Positions 31,256 through 42,989 of a DNA stretch of 64,000 bases are shown piece after piece (the first letter of the stretch is position 1; every line of letters begins with the position of its first letter). This stretch comes from Haliclystus octoradiatus (taxonomy: Eukaryota; Cnidaria; Staurozoa; Stauromedusae; Haliclystidae): positions 10,709,751-10,773,750 of the forward strand of contig OU744447.1 in NCBI GenBank assembly GCA_916610825.1, written 5' to 3'. The notes beneath the pieces were generated by a model. It searched no databases and was not told the DNA's origin. It worked only from the letters and a program-made list of their open reading frames with translations. The translations under genes and the position numbers were made by a program.

Positions 31256-33587
31256 TAGCATAAACAGATCAGCAGGTGATCTCGAGAGATCAGGGTGAGG
31301 GTGTATACAATGTCATGTTGTCAATGTGAACTTGACACTACGATTGTATAGATAGGTAGTTTTCGGATGTGTGGCATTATTGATTTGCTCTCTTTGCTTG
31401 CATGCTTTGAAGATTCTCCTCGATATTTGAACTATGGAAAAGAACTGACGTAAGAACGGTTTTATAGTATTGCCTTTGGTGTCTTTCTCTTGATGACTGC
31501 CACATTGTAGTTTTCTTTTTTCAACGTTGTTCTAGTTGAAGGAATTGAGCTTCTCATCAAAGTTATCATCAAATAACTAAATTGCTTTGCTTTGCTGTTT
31601 AGTCTTTATTCTTTGCTTACGGGTCAGCATCATGTGGTCAGCATCATTGAGAATATGTCATGTGTAGATTTTCTTTTAAAGGCTTTTAAGGGAACTCTGA
31701 TTGCTCTGGTGTTCAGTGACAGGGATGTTCGCATGATGTGTGGGAGACTGCGGTTTAACTCCAAGTTGATACTCACATACTCTTTAATCCACATGTAAAT
31801 TCGTTATGTCCCTCTCAAACAAACGTGTAACAGTGCGTACGAGGTGACAGTCAATCACAATTATATACGATTGATTTAATTATTATACAACATTATTATA
31901 ATATGTATATCAACAATAAAGGGCTTCCTTATATGCTTCATCTATAGCCTGTGGAAAATAGGTATCAATCCATGAATTAAAATTTCTTTTGATGTTTAGA
32001 TATTGTTGTCTTGTCTAGAATTAGTTAGGAACTTTAGAATGTTATATTCTAAACGGAACTATATACGCTTGCAACCGTGGATCAAATTACTATATGTAGA
32101 ACATTTTGATAGGGCATCCAGTTTGTTCATCACCAGTTATTTCAGTGGTAAAATGAATCCATAGGTTGAGTAGTCCGTTGCTTATTGACTTCTCTGAGTT
32201 ACCTTTTGACTTGTCGAAGTCTTACTTCTTACTATGACGATTTTGATATGTTTGTAAGTGAATTACTCTTACCACTCGTCAAATTGCGGCGTATCAAAGC
32301 GGGACTTATAAATCAGTCAAGGTTACCTCCAACTCATGGCAAATTTTTTGGCAATTCATCAATATTTGTCGCAGCACTTTGGTCAGAGATGATCGTCGTT
32401 GAGGTATAAATCATGTGAATATTTTAATTTTTCTCAACAGTTGTCATCGAGAAGTTCAGTTGAACCTGACTCAAGTTTTCTCCAAAGTACCTTATATTTG
32501 ACATATTTCTTGGAATTAGCAGTAGTACATTGACAATGACTGTAATCTCTGTAATCTTACAATTATCAATGTTTATGATTTAGAAAACGTTGTTGTTACG
32601 AAGACAAGTTGTGTTGTAATGCATGTGCAAAATTAACTTTATAGGGATTTGCTGTAGCAGATGATGTAGAGAGCGTCGTATAGTAAAATAAAATTTGGAC
32701 ACAGCCAGTTGTTACATACAGGATCCGAGCCACAGTGCAGTATTACGCAGCATACAAAAATATGTGATTTTTATCTTTATTATCAGGATTTCATGATTGA
32801 ATATGTTACGCGCTTTCTTTGTGCCAAGATTAATAGTTCCAGTCTAATATATATACAGAGAGAGAATCGAGTTATGTGGAATTCTGCCATCATATAGCAA
32901 GCACAACAAGGAATCAAATTCCCATGCCATATATGCACTCACTCTTATGTTCATGTTTGCTGCCCATTTGTTGGCACTTATTCAAAGCTTGATTATTTTA
33001 ATTCCAATGAATATTAAGGTGTTCCCAACAACATGTAGTCATGAAGTAGTATGAATTGCCATTTGTGAGTTTATCAACTCTTGCCTGGAACTGTATACAA
33101 GTTTGTATGCTCTTCCGAATTACGATAATATGATGTGTGCATCTTACTTTCCAAAATCATATACTGCTGGTAGAACATAGAAAGCGATTTGAAATTGCAT
33201 TCCTATAAAGTGTCTCCAATATTGAACGCTCTTGGATAGGCTTCTTCATTCTGATTTCATTATAAATGTTCTACCTACGAAGATAGATATAGTACAGTAG
33301 TATGAGATCCCATTGATTGTACAATGTACATCAGTGCTTAGTGTTGTTTGAAGCATTCACAGACAATGGAAATGGCGACAATGTTGTTACTGAATACTGA
33401 ATTCGGAGATGAGAGACTGAAGAATCATTACACTACCTTTTACCTAAAATTGTATATTTATATCTATATAAATTATCAACAAAAACTTTTACAATATCAT
33501 ATATACAAACATGACCGACTAGACCTTTATACGGGCCTTTATACTGGAAAGATATTAAATATATTTGACATTGTGTGATCATCTTGA
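31256..33587. other. Gene-free stretch
   Basis: AT-rich, many short frames in all phases, none with recognisable motifs, and no repeat structure visible by eye. Confidence 0.4.
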
Positions 33588-34886
33588 TCATGCTGCAAAT
33601 GTCATCTCATTCATAATAAAAGTTTCAATATTTTCTCCACTTTGGGAATTGATATTTTTCTTCTTCAAGTTATTTAATAATTGTTTATCAGAACAGCGGT
33701 ATTCAAAACTTTCTGAATTTAAAATGTTTGGATCATGGAATATTGGTACACGTTCTCTTGATAAAGCAACTTTTGGTCCTACTCGTTTAATCATTTCAAT
33801 CTCGTATTTTGAAATAGCATCTTGTATTGTTTCACATGTTGGTAAACAATTGGCAAATGATACAGCATCTAATAAAGCTTGATTAGCGCCTTGACCTTTG
33901 AAAGGAGACATTGGATGTGCAGCATCACCAAGAAGAACAATATTTTCAATAAAATTATGATCTGGTAGATTAGTCTCCCTGTCATATGCCGGTATTCCCA
34001 TAATTAACGACAAGTCTGTATTTCTAATCATAGAAGGTACAGGCTCATGCCAATTACCACATCGTTCTGAAATATGTTCCTTCAAAAGTTTCAAGTTGGT
34101 TGATAAATGCTTAGCTTCAATTTCACTTAAGGGGAAACTCAGTTGCCACATAATATTTTGCTTCGATTCATGATTTGCATACGGCATTGCGAAAAGCCTA
34201 GTACAACCATCAACAGTTTGAAAAACTCTTTGATGTGCTAATGGGTGGTCACAATTTGTAATCCCTAGAATCAAAATCATTCCTAAATAATTCAATGGGT
34301 AATCTATTGTTGGGAGATATTTGAATTTCCTTGTAATCGTATTTATTCCATCACACCCTATTACCAAATCTACCTCAGTAAATAACCCATTGGAGAAATT
34401 TAGATTGAGTCTCTGATTCTGAGATGTTTGAATCAACTTCAAGTGATGATCCCATTGCACACAATCTGATTTCTTCAGTAACTCTTCATATAATATTTTC
34501 CTTAGGTTAGTTCTGCTAATATGAAGATTATATTTTTTATTCTTTTTAGGAGTACTCAAAGGAGTTTTATTAGCAGCTGTCGTCCAGAATATTGTGCCAA
34601 AAAAGTTGATAATATTACCCACGTTATCAAAAATATAATGTGATCGAGATGGTGTATCTAAGTTCTTAACTCGCTCAAAACATTTACTACCAAGAGCCTT
34701 CAACGCAGTGATTCCTTGTAAAATTGTTAATCCATAACCTTGCCGTCTTTGACTTAGGCAAGAATCACGTTCATAAACATTTACTTTATGGTACCCAAGG
34801 TTCTGTAGCATGATGGCCACTGCGAAACCGGATAGCCCACCGCCAATTATAGCAATCTTAATATCCTTGTCGAATGTCTGCAACAT
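33588..34886 (-). CDS. FAD-dependent monooxygenase (group A flavoprotein hydroxylase family)
   Basis: 432 codons, intact and uninterrupted by introns. The N-terminal Rossmann motif 'IAIIGGGLSGFAVAI' (from about residue 11) binds the ADP part of FAD. 'DLVIGCDGINT' (about residue 175) is the DG motif and 'VLLGDAAHPMSPFKGQGANQ' (about 318-335) is the GD motif contacting the FAD ribose. These three in this order define the PF01494-type aromatic hydroxylase / TetX-like family, which adds one oxygen to a small substrate using NAD(P)H and O2. The substrate cannot be inferred. The length is normal. No signal peptide or clear membrane anchor, so probably soluble. A good 3' splice site (TTTCTATTTCAG) sits 20 bp before the ATG on the minus strand, suggesting an untranslated first exon. 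It is the best-preserved non-transposon gene here. Confidence 0.9.
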   Translation of the reverse strand: MLQTFDKDIKIAIIGGGLSGFAVAIMLQNLGYHKVNVYERDSCLSQRRQGYGLTILQGITALKALGSKCFERVKNLDTPSRSHYIFDNVGNIINFFGTIFWTTAANKTPLSTPKKNKKYNLHISRTNLRKILYEELLKKSDCVQWDHHLKLIQTSQNQRLNLNFSNGLFTEVDLVIGCDGINTITRKFKYLPTIDYPLNYLGMILILGITNCDHPLAHQRVFQTVDGCTRLFAMPYANHESKQNIMWQLSFPLSEIEAKHLSTNLKLLKEHISERCGNWHEPVPSMIRNTDLSLIMGIPAYDRETNLPDHNFIENIVLLGDAAHPMSPFKGQGANQALLDAVSFANCLPTCETIQDAISKYEIEMIKRVGPKVALSRERVPIFHDPNILNSESFEYRCSDKQLLNNLKKKNINSQSGENIETFIMNEMTFAA

Positions 34887-36049
34887 CTTTGGAAAAGAAA
34901 GTTTATCTGAAATAGAAATGACACAAAAGCTATATTAGTACCAGTATGTAAGTTTATAAAGTCATCAAATAAAGTCACTGGTCAGTTGTTGTCTGATGTT
35001 TCAGCAGACTACCAGTACGTAGAATCACAGCATTTGGCAGTAAATCCCAATTGAAACAAAAATAACAACAAACCCTAATGGTGTTCTTGCAAAGTTATTC
35101 TGTTTTCTATTCTATTTTATGTTAAACTATTCATGCAAATTAATATTTTGAAAACGCTTGTCTTTCCTACAAAATCATTTATTATTTTCTAAGAAACACG
35201 GACAAAGTAGACACAAGTGGTGCATGTATGGAACTTTTTTATGGTATTATTGCACTATTTTAACAGGCCCATGAAACAACAATGGATACGCGTAACAAGA
35301 TTGCCGGAAAACTTTGTCCATTAACTAACAGACTTTGACAGCCAAAATGTAATTTATTCCGGACATTGTCCGATGTCCGGCGCTCATTTCAAGTCCTGGC
35401 TAATAGACAATTTGTTGTGGAAAAGATCTATTTAGGTGGAGCCAATTGTGGTGTCTTTAAACTAAAGGTGTGCGTTGGATCGGATTTACAGAAAATTGAT
35501 TACGGGTACAAATGTTATAGCGATCCGGATCCGATCCGAAGCAATAATCATGGATATAACCCGATCCAAAATTTAAATTTCTAAATTAATCCAAATTGTT
35601 TTGCATGAAATCCGAAGAAATCCGAGTTCCACAGGGTATCAAAGAAAGGTAAACATGTAAACATCTAATAGACGTTTAGCCAACATAACTTAAAACAGTG
35701 GCACTATCGTCGCTTGCTTGATGCAATCTCAAACACAGGACCAGCGTTTTCTTCAATTTGAAGTATTTGATAATATACCATACTCTTTCTCATCAAGCTG
35801 GGCTGATGAACATACTACGTCGAGCTAGATGTTTCAAGTCACTACTACTGCAATAAAATACAAAAGCTGTCTATCACAGTATAATACGGAGAGTGAACTG
35901 TGGAGGAGAACATGAGACACAACACACATTGAAATGATGTACGATTAATCAAGAAATCTTAATCATTTCCTTCATCAACTTTAATTCATTTCAAATCAAT
36001 TGAGTCAAATGAAACAATTTTATAATTGATATAGAGAACGGCATATTAA
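34887..36049. other. 5' flank of the monooxygenase gene; no further genes
   Basis: The splice acceptor of the putative 5' UTR intron ends at 34907 (minus strand). The promoter was not located. About 35490-35600 is rich in GATCCGGATCCGATCC-like words, a small palindromic cluster. Otherwise unremarkable. Confidence 0.4.
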
Positions 36050-36949
36050 AGTGCACATGACACCAAAAATTTTTATTCCGGAATCAAGTAGCCCATGCAA
36101 AATAAATAGGAATGGCGGCAATAATTTTTCGATTTGGACTCTTATAAGCGGAGATATTTAAATTTGAAAGTACCATATTTCAGAAATAGTGCTCCTTCGA
36201 AAGTCGGAACCCATGCCAGAATGACAAGAGAGCCCACTATGGAAAAATAACCAAGTCTAGACTTCAAAAAATCGTAATCTTTTTCTATCGTGTCGATTTC
36301 ATCTTTCTGTAATTGTGTTTTTGTTGAAGAAACGCGTCTGCTGAAAGGCAAACAGGGGGTCATGCAATGGCTTTTAATAGCCAATCATTGAGATTGAAGC
36401 TAACAAATCAGTGAAGCACTGACGTTAAGCTGCAGGAGATCGACCAAAATAACGCAATGAATTTTATAGACGTTTAGATCATCATCCGCGGCGAAGTGAA
36501 TACAAAGCGTTTTGCCGCTGTTTTAGTAGTCAACACCTTGATGCATAACATGCATTAATCCAGTGGTTTAACACCTTTTTGACAGAAAAACTCCATCGAA
36601 GTCTAATAAAACCTTTCTAAACTCTACATTTTACGTTCAATTTCAGTCATATATGGCCAACAAGGTGTCCCGAAGATATGGGCATATCTGTTCTGGTAAT
36701 TGGACCATTTCTTTTTCGCAAGAAAAAAGTTACGATTTTTTGAAGTCTAGATTTTTCCATAGTGGGCTCTCTTGTCATTCCGGCATGAGTTCCGACTTTC
36801 GAAGGAGCACTATTTCTGAAATATGGTACTTTCAAAATTAAATATCTCCGCTTATAAGAGTCCAAATCGAAAAATTATTGCCGCCATTCCTATTAATTTT
36901 GCATGGGCTACTTGATTCCGGAATAAAAATTTTTGGTGTCATGTGCACT
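36050..36949. mobile_element. Fold-back element with TTAA target duplication, 900 bp
   Basis: The ends are inverted copies of each other over about 230-250 bp, starting AGTGCACATGACACC on both sides with only a few differences plus a short indel near 36250. TTAA at 36046-36049 and 36950-36953 is the target duplication. The unpaired centre (about 36290-36710) encodes nothing recognisable. TTAA plus long TIRs fits a non-autonomous piggyBac- or Kolobok-type element; the AG terminus favours Kolobok. A relic lies at 20655-20800. Confidence 0.85.
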
Positions 36950-37007
36950 TTAACATAGCTATATCTACATTGAATAACTTTATTTTCAGCATTGGAAAGG
37001 AGTTACT

Positions 37008-37195
37008 AAGCAATTGGCACACAGTTTTCTATGAGCTATTGATATTTGGCGCACAAGAGGCACGTAAGGAGAAAACGAGAATGGATCAGAAAACTACGAG
37101 CCTCGGTGAGTGGTTTTCGCCTTCAATTTTTCTCCTGAAGTGACTCTAGTGCGCCAAATATCAATAGCTCATGGAAAACTGAGCGTCAATTGCTT
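37008..37195. repeat. Inverted repeat able to form a long hairpin
   Basis: AAGCAATTGgCaCaCAGTTTTC... at the left pairs with its complement at the right, through ATGAGCTATTGATATTTGGC and weaker pairing further in (arms about 50-70 bp). It lies 58 bp after the TTAA element. It may be a small MITE; no clear target duplication was found. Confidence 0.75.
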
Positions 37196-38364
37196 TGTAT
37201 TATACTTGGATGGATTCACACATCTTTACTTTAAACCCATATGTGTATACCTGCATACTTTTCACATAAATTTTCATAAATGTTCACATTTTATTGCGAT
37301 CAAGAAAGGAGATTGAAGCTGTGCAATATTCGAGTCATCTATGTAGCACTAGAGGATGAGTCTAGACTGCTCAGACCTTTTATTTGATTGTATTTCGTGA
37401 GACATTGATTTATGTGAATAAATATGTTCATATTAACTTTTTTGTATAAAAACTTGACCCTATCTGCATAATCAACTTTTAACTGAGTCATTGCAAGCCA
37501 AGAAATAAAATATTTTCATGACACAAGAATAGTTTGATATAGTCTCTCTCAAAATCCATGAAGTAAAAATTGTCCTACAATGTCATACAATCACAGTATA
37601 CAATTATTTCAGAACCAATGATGATTCCATTAGTCAAGGACATTTCTAATAATTGATCCTTTCAGGAGCAATTCATAAATATTTGAGGAACATTTTTTGA
37701 CTGTAAAAAATAATTTTCTTCAAGCACTGAAGACTACAAGCGTGGCCATTGTTTCCCCGCTTACAAATAAGTGGAATGTGCGGACAAGGCTTGAATACTT
37801 GCAATCAAATTCTTCGTACTTAAAAAACATAAAAATATGGCAGGGATATAATTCTAACTATTGAACCATAGGAGAATAAGAGATTATGGTTTGGTACAAA
37901 AATTAATGAATCTGAAATCATTATCATCTTTTGAAAATCAACCGAAATAAGGCCTTTAACGTCATTTGAGTATGTCAAAAAAGTTCTTCTCTGAGTTTCT
38001 TGAAAATAGTGACCTTGCTTCAAAATTTCCTGATATCAAGCAAGGGTATCAAAATTTCCTGAGTTAGGGAAATTTCCTTCAAAGTGGAAGCACTGGATGG
38101 CACGAATATGGCACGGCTTCAACCTCCTTTTTGCAATTGCGGAAATTGCGGTAAAATGTTAAAAATTACGAAAATTTATGTAAAAAGTTTGCAGGTACGC
38201 ACATACACAGTGCGTATGAAATGGTGTACAAGGGTAAATTGATATTTTAGCAGCAGTTTCTCTAACTTGCAGCAATGAGACAATTTTCCGAATTCAGAGG
38301 AAATGATATATTTAGCAGGGGTAAAACGACTTTTTAGCAGCGATTCATTCCCTAGGTTTTTTCT

Positions 38365-38522
38365 GAAACCATAGAGTCTGTGAACTAATGTGTGACTCTC
38401 AGCCCATTGAAAATAGCCTTACGTAATATACAGTAATATACGTAATGCATAAATTATATGTCAGACTCATGGGAACTTGTTGGGATGAAAATCACACATT
38501 AGTTCACAGACCCTATGGTTTT
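38365..38522. repeat. Small inverted-repeat element (MITE-like), about 158 bp
   Basis: Arms of about 32 bp, AACCATAG(A/G)GTCTGTGAAC and onward, pair at 38365-38396 and 38490-38522. The centre contains a second small palindrome, TACGTAATATAC. Superfamily not determined. Confidence 0.7.
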
Positions 38523-38647
38523 AGAAATTAACCTCGGGGCTGGTACGCAGGCTAGCGATTTGTTAGATGCGGGTGTAAGACAACTTGCTGCGAAAATGAT
38601 CTATTTAGCTACTGGGAGTGGGAGTGACTTTTTAGCTGTGGAGCCAA

Positions 38648-38782
38648 TACCAAACTGCAAACTCTTGCGAACTTACCAACCGAGCCCAAAATGAGGAAAT
38701 GGTATTCTTTTTAGACCATTGACTTGCCAATCTGAAAGAGCTCCGACCCCCGTCTCAATGATGCTGCTTTCTCACAGTGTTG
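38648..38782 (+). repeat. Inverted repeat arm A (partner 41017-41150)
   Basis: About 134 bp nearly identical to the reverse complement of 41017-41150, including TGACTTGCCAATCTGAAAGA and ACCCCCGTCTCAATGATGC. Together they bracket a 2.2-kb region that itself contains two more inverted repeats. Confidence 0.85.
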
Positions 38783-39381
38783 TTATTTTGATGACTCTCA
38801 GGCTGGGGTTATATGGACGCACCGAACTCAATTCGAATTAGGTGCGACACCGAATAGCATTAAATTGGCATTTGGGGTTATACAGACAAATCAAATGTCT
38901 AAGATCTCTAAAAACTGGCCAAAATGTCATGTGATAGGAAGTAGTTTTCTTGGAATTATACCGCATGGTTTGAAACCAGAGTGTTTTGTTTGCATTATTT
39001 TTCATTTTCAGCGATTTTTCCATTCTATTTTGCCTATCAATAGTTTGAAACTTGTATGAAGTAGTAATCTCAAAGATTTGCAAGCATTTTTACGGGAGAC
39101 AGTTTTTGTTCTAATAAGGCATAGTACTCAGAGCAAATTAAATGCAAATTTCCATTAAAATAACGTATTATGATAAAAGCGACCCCAATTCTAGTGCTGA
39201 CGCATGGTTATTGACTAAAATAAAACGTTTTTAAATGTTTTAAATCATGATTTTGGAAAACATCAGCTTCCCTGTCAGCCTTCTTTCTATCATATAAACA
39301 AGTCACCATAACAAAAACAAGTCACCATCACAATTTCCCAAAAGAAATGTTCTTTCCATCGCATTGCCATGGAAACATCCT

Positions 39382-40910
39382 TAGGTAGTTTCTATAACTA
39401 CATGGTACAAGTAAGACATGGCAATCCTGATTGTACGATATCAAAATCGTATTTACGTTTTTGAAATTTTAATTGGTGTGAACAACCCACCTTTCCGAAA
39501 ACACTGACTCGTTGGTAGATATCACATGTTTGTCAGCTAAAACCTGTCTGATGCTTATTTTCTTGTATATAAACTTGAAATCCCACTTAGGTCAACCTAA
39601 ATGGCTGTTTCCAAATACAGACTTGATATTTTTTCATCTAGTATTTTTAAATCACGTTGATACATGTCTGAGTATGACATACTAAGATAAATAGTGAATT
39701 GTATTGCTCGTTTCAGTGTGAGAGACATTTAAAGTCAAAAACATAAAAACTGGCTTTTTCCAAGCTATAACCGGAGAACTGATAATAAGCAAGTTTATAT
39801 ACAAGATAATAAGCACCAGAAGGGTTTTAGCTGACAGACATGTGATGTCTACCAACGAGCCAGTGATTTCGGAAAGGTGGGTTGTTCACACCAATTACAA
39901 TTTCAAAAATGTAAGTACGATTTTGATGCTGTACAATCAGGATTGCATATGGAAAGATGGGAAAGATGGCATAAATCGGAATCAGAATATGGAAAAGATG
40001 GCATTAATGTTTGCAGCAGTTTATTAATTGAGAAAAATATAATTATTATCGGAACATGTGATTGAAGGTGACAGACAGACTCAGAAAAAGCAAAATCAAA
40101 ATCCATGAAATGTAGAAGCAGCAGACGCATATTCAAAATATTGGATTTTGTAGTCTTGCAGTAGTGGAACTTTTTCATTCTGATCAATGGTATCAATCAT
40201 ATTGTCCTAGATTCTTAGATTTTCCGAAGAAAAGTATTTGAGAAAACGTTGGAAACAACATACAAGTACTTCAAATGATGTTAGGGTGTATCAGTGTTCT
40301 ATTGATTTCAGATGTTTATAGTGTATGTTTGCCTCCAGTTACATTTTCCTATAATAGCTATAAATCTTTCTCAATTATGACATAAATGACATTAATAAAC
40401 GCAAACATTTCCATTGTTTTTTCGGCAGATATGCTTAAGCGTGAGTATTTCACAATCCAGACCTCTGATAAAATTTGTAATATTTGAAAACGAATAATAA
40501 AGTAAGCAATGGATGCTAAGCCTGAATCTGACAGTAATTAAAATCCAGCGTAGATAATATCAAACATAAATCGAAAACCTTCCTCTTGGTAATAAAACGC
40601 CATAGTCAAAAGTTTGTCAAAAATTAGAGACAATTTCATAGTTGCTCAGACGGCAACGCAGATTGCAGGGCAGATGACGGAATGAAATTCGACAACGAAG
40701 CGAGATCCAGCGACGACTTCGCAGCTCAGAATATTGACCCCGATTCCGTGTGAAATTAATTGCGCATATGGCAGCGCAGATGACGACGAAAAGGAAACAC
40801 GGAATAAAATTCAATGACAACACGGAAATCCAACGACGGCACGAACGTTCGGAATGATGACCCTGATTCCGTTTCATATTACTGTACCATGTAGTTATAG
40901 AAACTACCTA
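39382..40910. repeat. Nested inverted repeats B and C inside arms A
   Basis: B: TAGGTAGTTTCTATAACTAC at 39382 pairs with 40884-40910. C: 39420-39577 pairs with 39790-39946 (about 157-bp arms, diverged by a few percent, 212-bp loop), including TTGGTGTGAACAACCCACCT. C alone would fold into a long hairpin. No transposase is encoded; the whole resembles stacked fold-back elements. Confidence 0.8.
40665..40880. repeat. Two-copy diverged tandem duplication
   Basis: GCAGnGCAGATGACG at 40665 and 40771, and CCnGATTCCGT at 40740 and 40863, mark two copies about 105-123 bp apart, with a short insertion in the second. More GC-rich than the surroundings. Confidence 0.6.
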
Positions 40911-41016
40911 CGATAGAAAAACTCGAAGTCATCATTTTCATTTCAGCACAACTAAAAAGAAATCTTCACGATATTAATCCAAGTTATCCAACACAGTGAG
41001 ATTAATCAAACTTATA

Positions 41017-41150
41017 ACACTGTGAGAAGCAGCATCATTGAGACGGGGGTCGGAGCTCTTTCAGATTGGCAAGTCAATGGTCTAGACAAGAAGACCATTT
41101 CATCATTTAGGGCTCGGTTGGTAAGTTTGCAAGAGTTTGCAGTTTGGTAT
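41017..41150 (-). repeat. Inverted repeat arm A' (partner 38648-38782)
   Basis: Reverse-complement partner of 38648-38782 with few differences by eye. Confidence 0.85.
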
Positions 41151-41750
41151 TTTACCCTTACCGCTAATTCCATGCCAATTACCAACCCCCTTGCCTCGGC
41201 CTTGCATGTTGCCCCTAGCCTACATAAAATCATTTTATTAAAATGCAAATCTAGTAAAGTTAATCATAATAAAAATGTAAAGCTAATCCAACATAATCTA
41301 ATTTCACTAACCTTATCAATATTTCAATATTTTATTAATACTTTTATATAGTATGTCATGTCCATAATATAACCATATTTCTTATGGTAGGCCTACATTT
41401 TAATAAAGCAAACAAGATGGCCGTCAAATTTCATAGAATGCTTCCTCGTGTGCACGTCGTGTGGTAACATCCAGTCTTTCTTCTTTGTAAATGCTAGAAA
41501 TGTTAACTTATATCGAAATAAACATTGCACGTCACACAAGAAGTTTACTACGTAGTCATTCGTGCCGTTTGAACGATTATTGGTTGGTTTTACACAGCAA
41601 ACAGAAGGCAAACACAGCACTCAAACCAAAATCCATTTTATGCTATAAAATGGTTCTGTGAATACAGTGACGAAAACAGTGATGACTGTCGTGACAGTGA
41701 CGGTGACCAGCCACAAAAATGGCTACCGTGAGAACGAAGTTGCTACTTAA

Positions 41751-41949
41751 AGGGGCAAGATTGACCGGCGACCGCTGCGAGCACAAGTTGAATTTATGCT
41801 TAGCGTAATTCAACCGTCTCGCTTTGAAACTATTGTTCTACGCAGGCCTAATCTGTTATAAATTCATGTCAACAATGTACATTGTGTTATGAACAATAAA
41901 CATGCACGTGATCCCAAGTGCGTAGCGCCTGCCGGTCAATTTTGCTCCT
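41751..41949. mobile_element. TTAA MITE, 199 bp
   Basis: Termini AGGGGCAAGATTGACCGGC at the left and the complement of AGGAGCAAAATTGACCGGC at the right. TTAA duplications lie at 41747-41750 and 41950-41953. Too small to encode a protein. Its TIR sequence is unrelated to the elements at 36050 and 49940. Confidence 0.8.
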
Positions 41950-42066
41950 TTAATTGTTATTCGTTATTCTCGGTGTCTGTAATTTGCGTGCCTGCGTGCT
42001 GCGTGCGTTTACAGGAAATACGCCTTATTTTATCACCTTTTTGACAAATTCGACGCCTTCGTTGGC

Positions 42067-42118
42067 TGGTAAACGGAAAATTCAACTCGCGTCAGCTCTA
42101 TTTAGTATCCAGTCTACT
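42067..42118 (+). repeat. Dispersed repeat, inverted copy at 49668-49718
   Basis: About 52 bp almost identical to the reverse complement of 49668-49718, including AAACGGAAAATTCAACTCGC. Probably fragments of one repeat family. Confidence 0.7.
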
Positions 42119-42370
42119 TTTTTAATAGTACGAGCGCGGTTACGTTTCCACGTAATGTTGCTTTTGCGTCTATCGTCAACTTAATCGCATTCAGTAATGG
42201 CGTTTGTCTCGTAGTTTAGTAACTGCAATATTCAAGGTCAGCAACACAGAGTAGCGTGCTACAACATTTCTTTCTTTCGGAGCTTTCGCGATTGCCTTCA
42301 CTTCATTGCTCATCAAAATTATAAGGGGAATATGTAGGATAACATATTTTGCGAGGCAAGCGCAATAATG

Positions 42371-42675
42371 TATGCATCCAGAGCGATGAAGTTAGCTGTT
42401 ATTTTGATATGTTTTTATGAAGCTGATACAAGTTGAATTGAGGCTGATACGAGTTGATAGTATAGAAATATAAAAAAGAACAGAAGTAGTTTGTTGTTTA
42501 TGCTTACGATATACCAAGAAAACCCATCAAAGTCTTACAGCATCACTTTATATCAGTTTGGATTATTTATGCCCTGTAAGAATGCATCCAGAGCGATGAA
42601 ATTGGCTGTTATTTTCATATGTTTTTATGAAGCTGATATAAGTTGAATTAAGGCTGACACGAGTTGAGAGTCATT
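42371..42675 (+). repeat. Direct repeat, two copies of about 95 bp
   Basis: 42371-42465 and 42581-42675 share ATGCATCCAGAGCGATGAA and then GATATGTTTTTATGAAGCTG with scattered differences. The spacing of 210 bp suggests a local duplication. Confidence 0.8.
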
Positions 42676-42989
42676 TTGAATAAACATGCCAAAGAATTGC
42701 AGAACAAAAATCCCCAAAATAATTCGCGAAAATTTTAGATGATGTTCCTTTAGTGTTCAGTAATAATAATAATCAGTAATAACATCTTCACATATAACGT
42801 AAAGTATGAAAAATTGAATTGTTTCTCCCGTTCCAAATCAAGGTCGTAACTTTTAAATCAAACGTCCAATGCATAGAAATGTTTTTGGCGGGAAATATGA
42901 TTTAAATCACACGTGTCGTCAGATCAAAGAGATCAATCCTTTTATTGTTCGTTTTAACATGGATCATGGATTTTGATTAATAATTTGAA

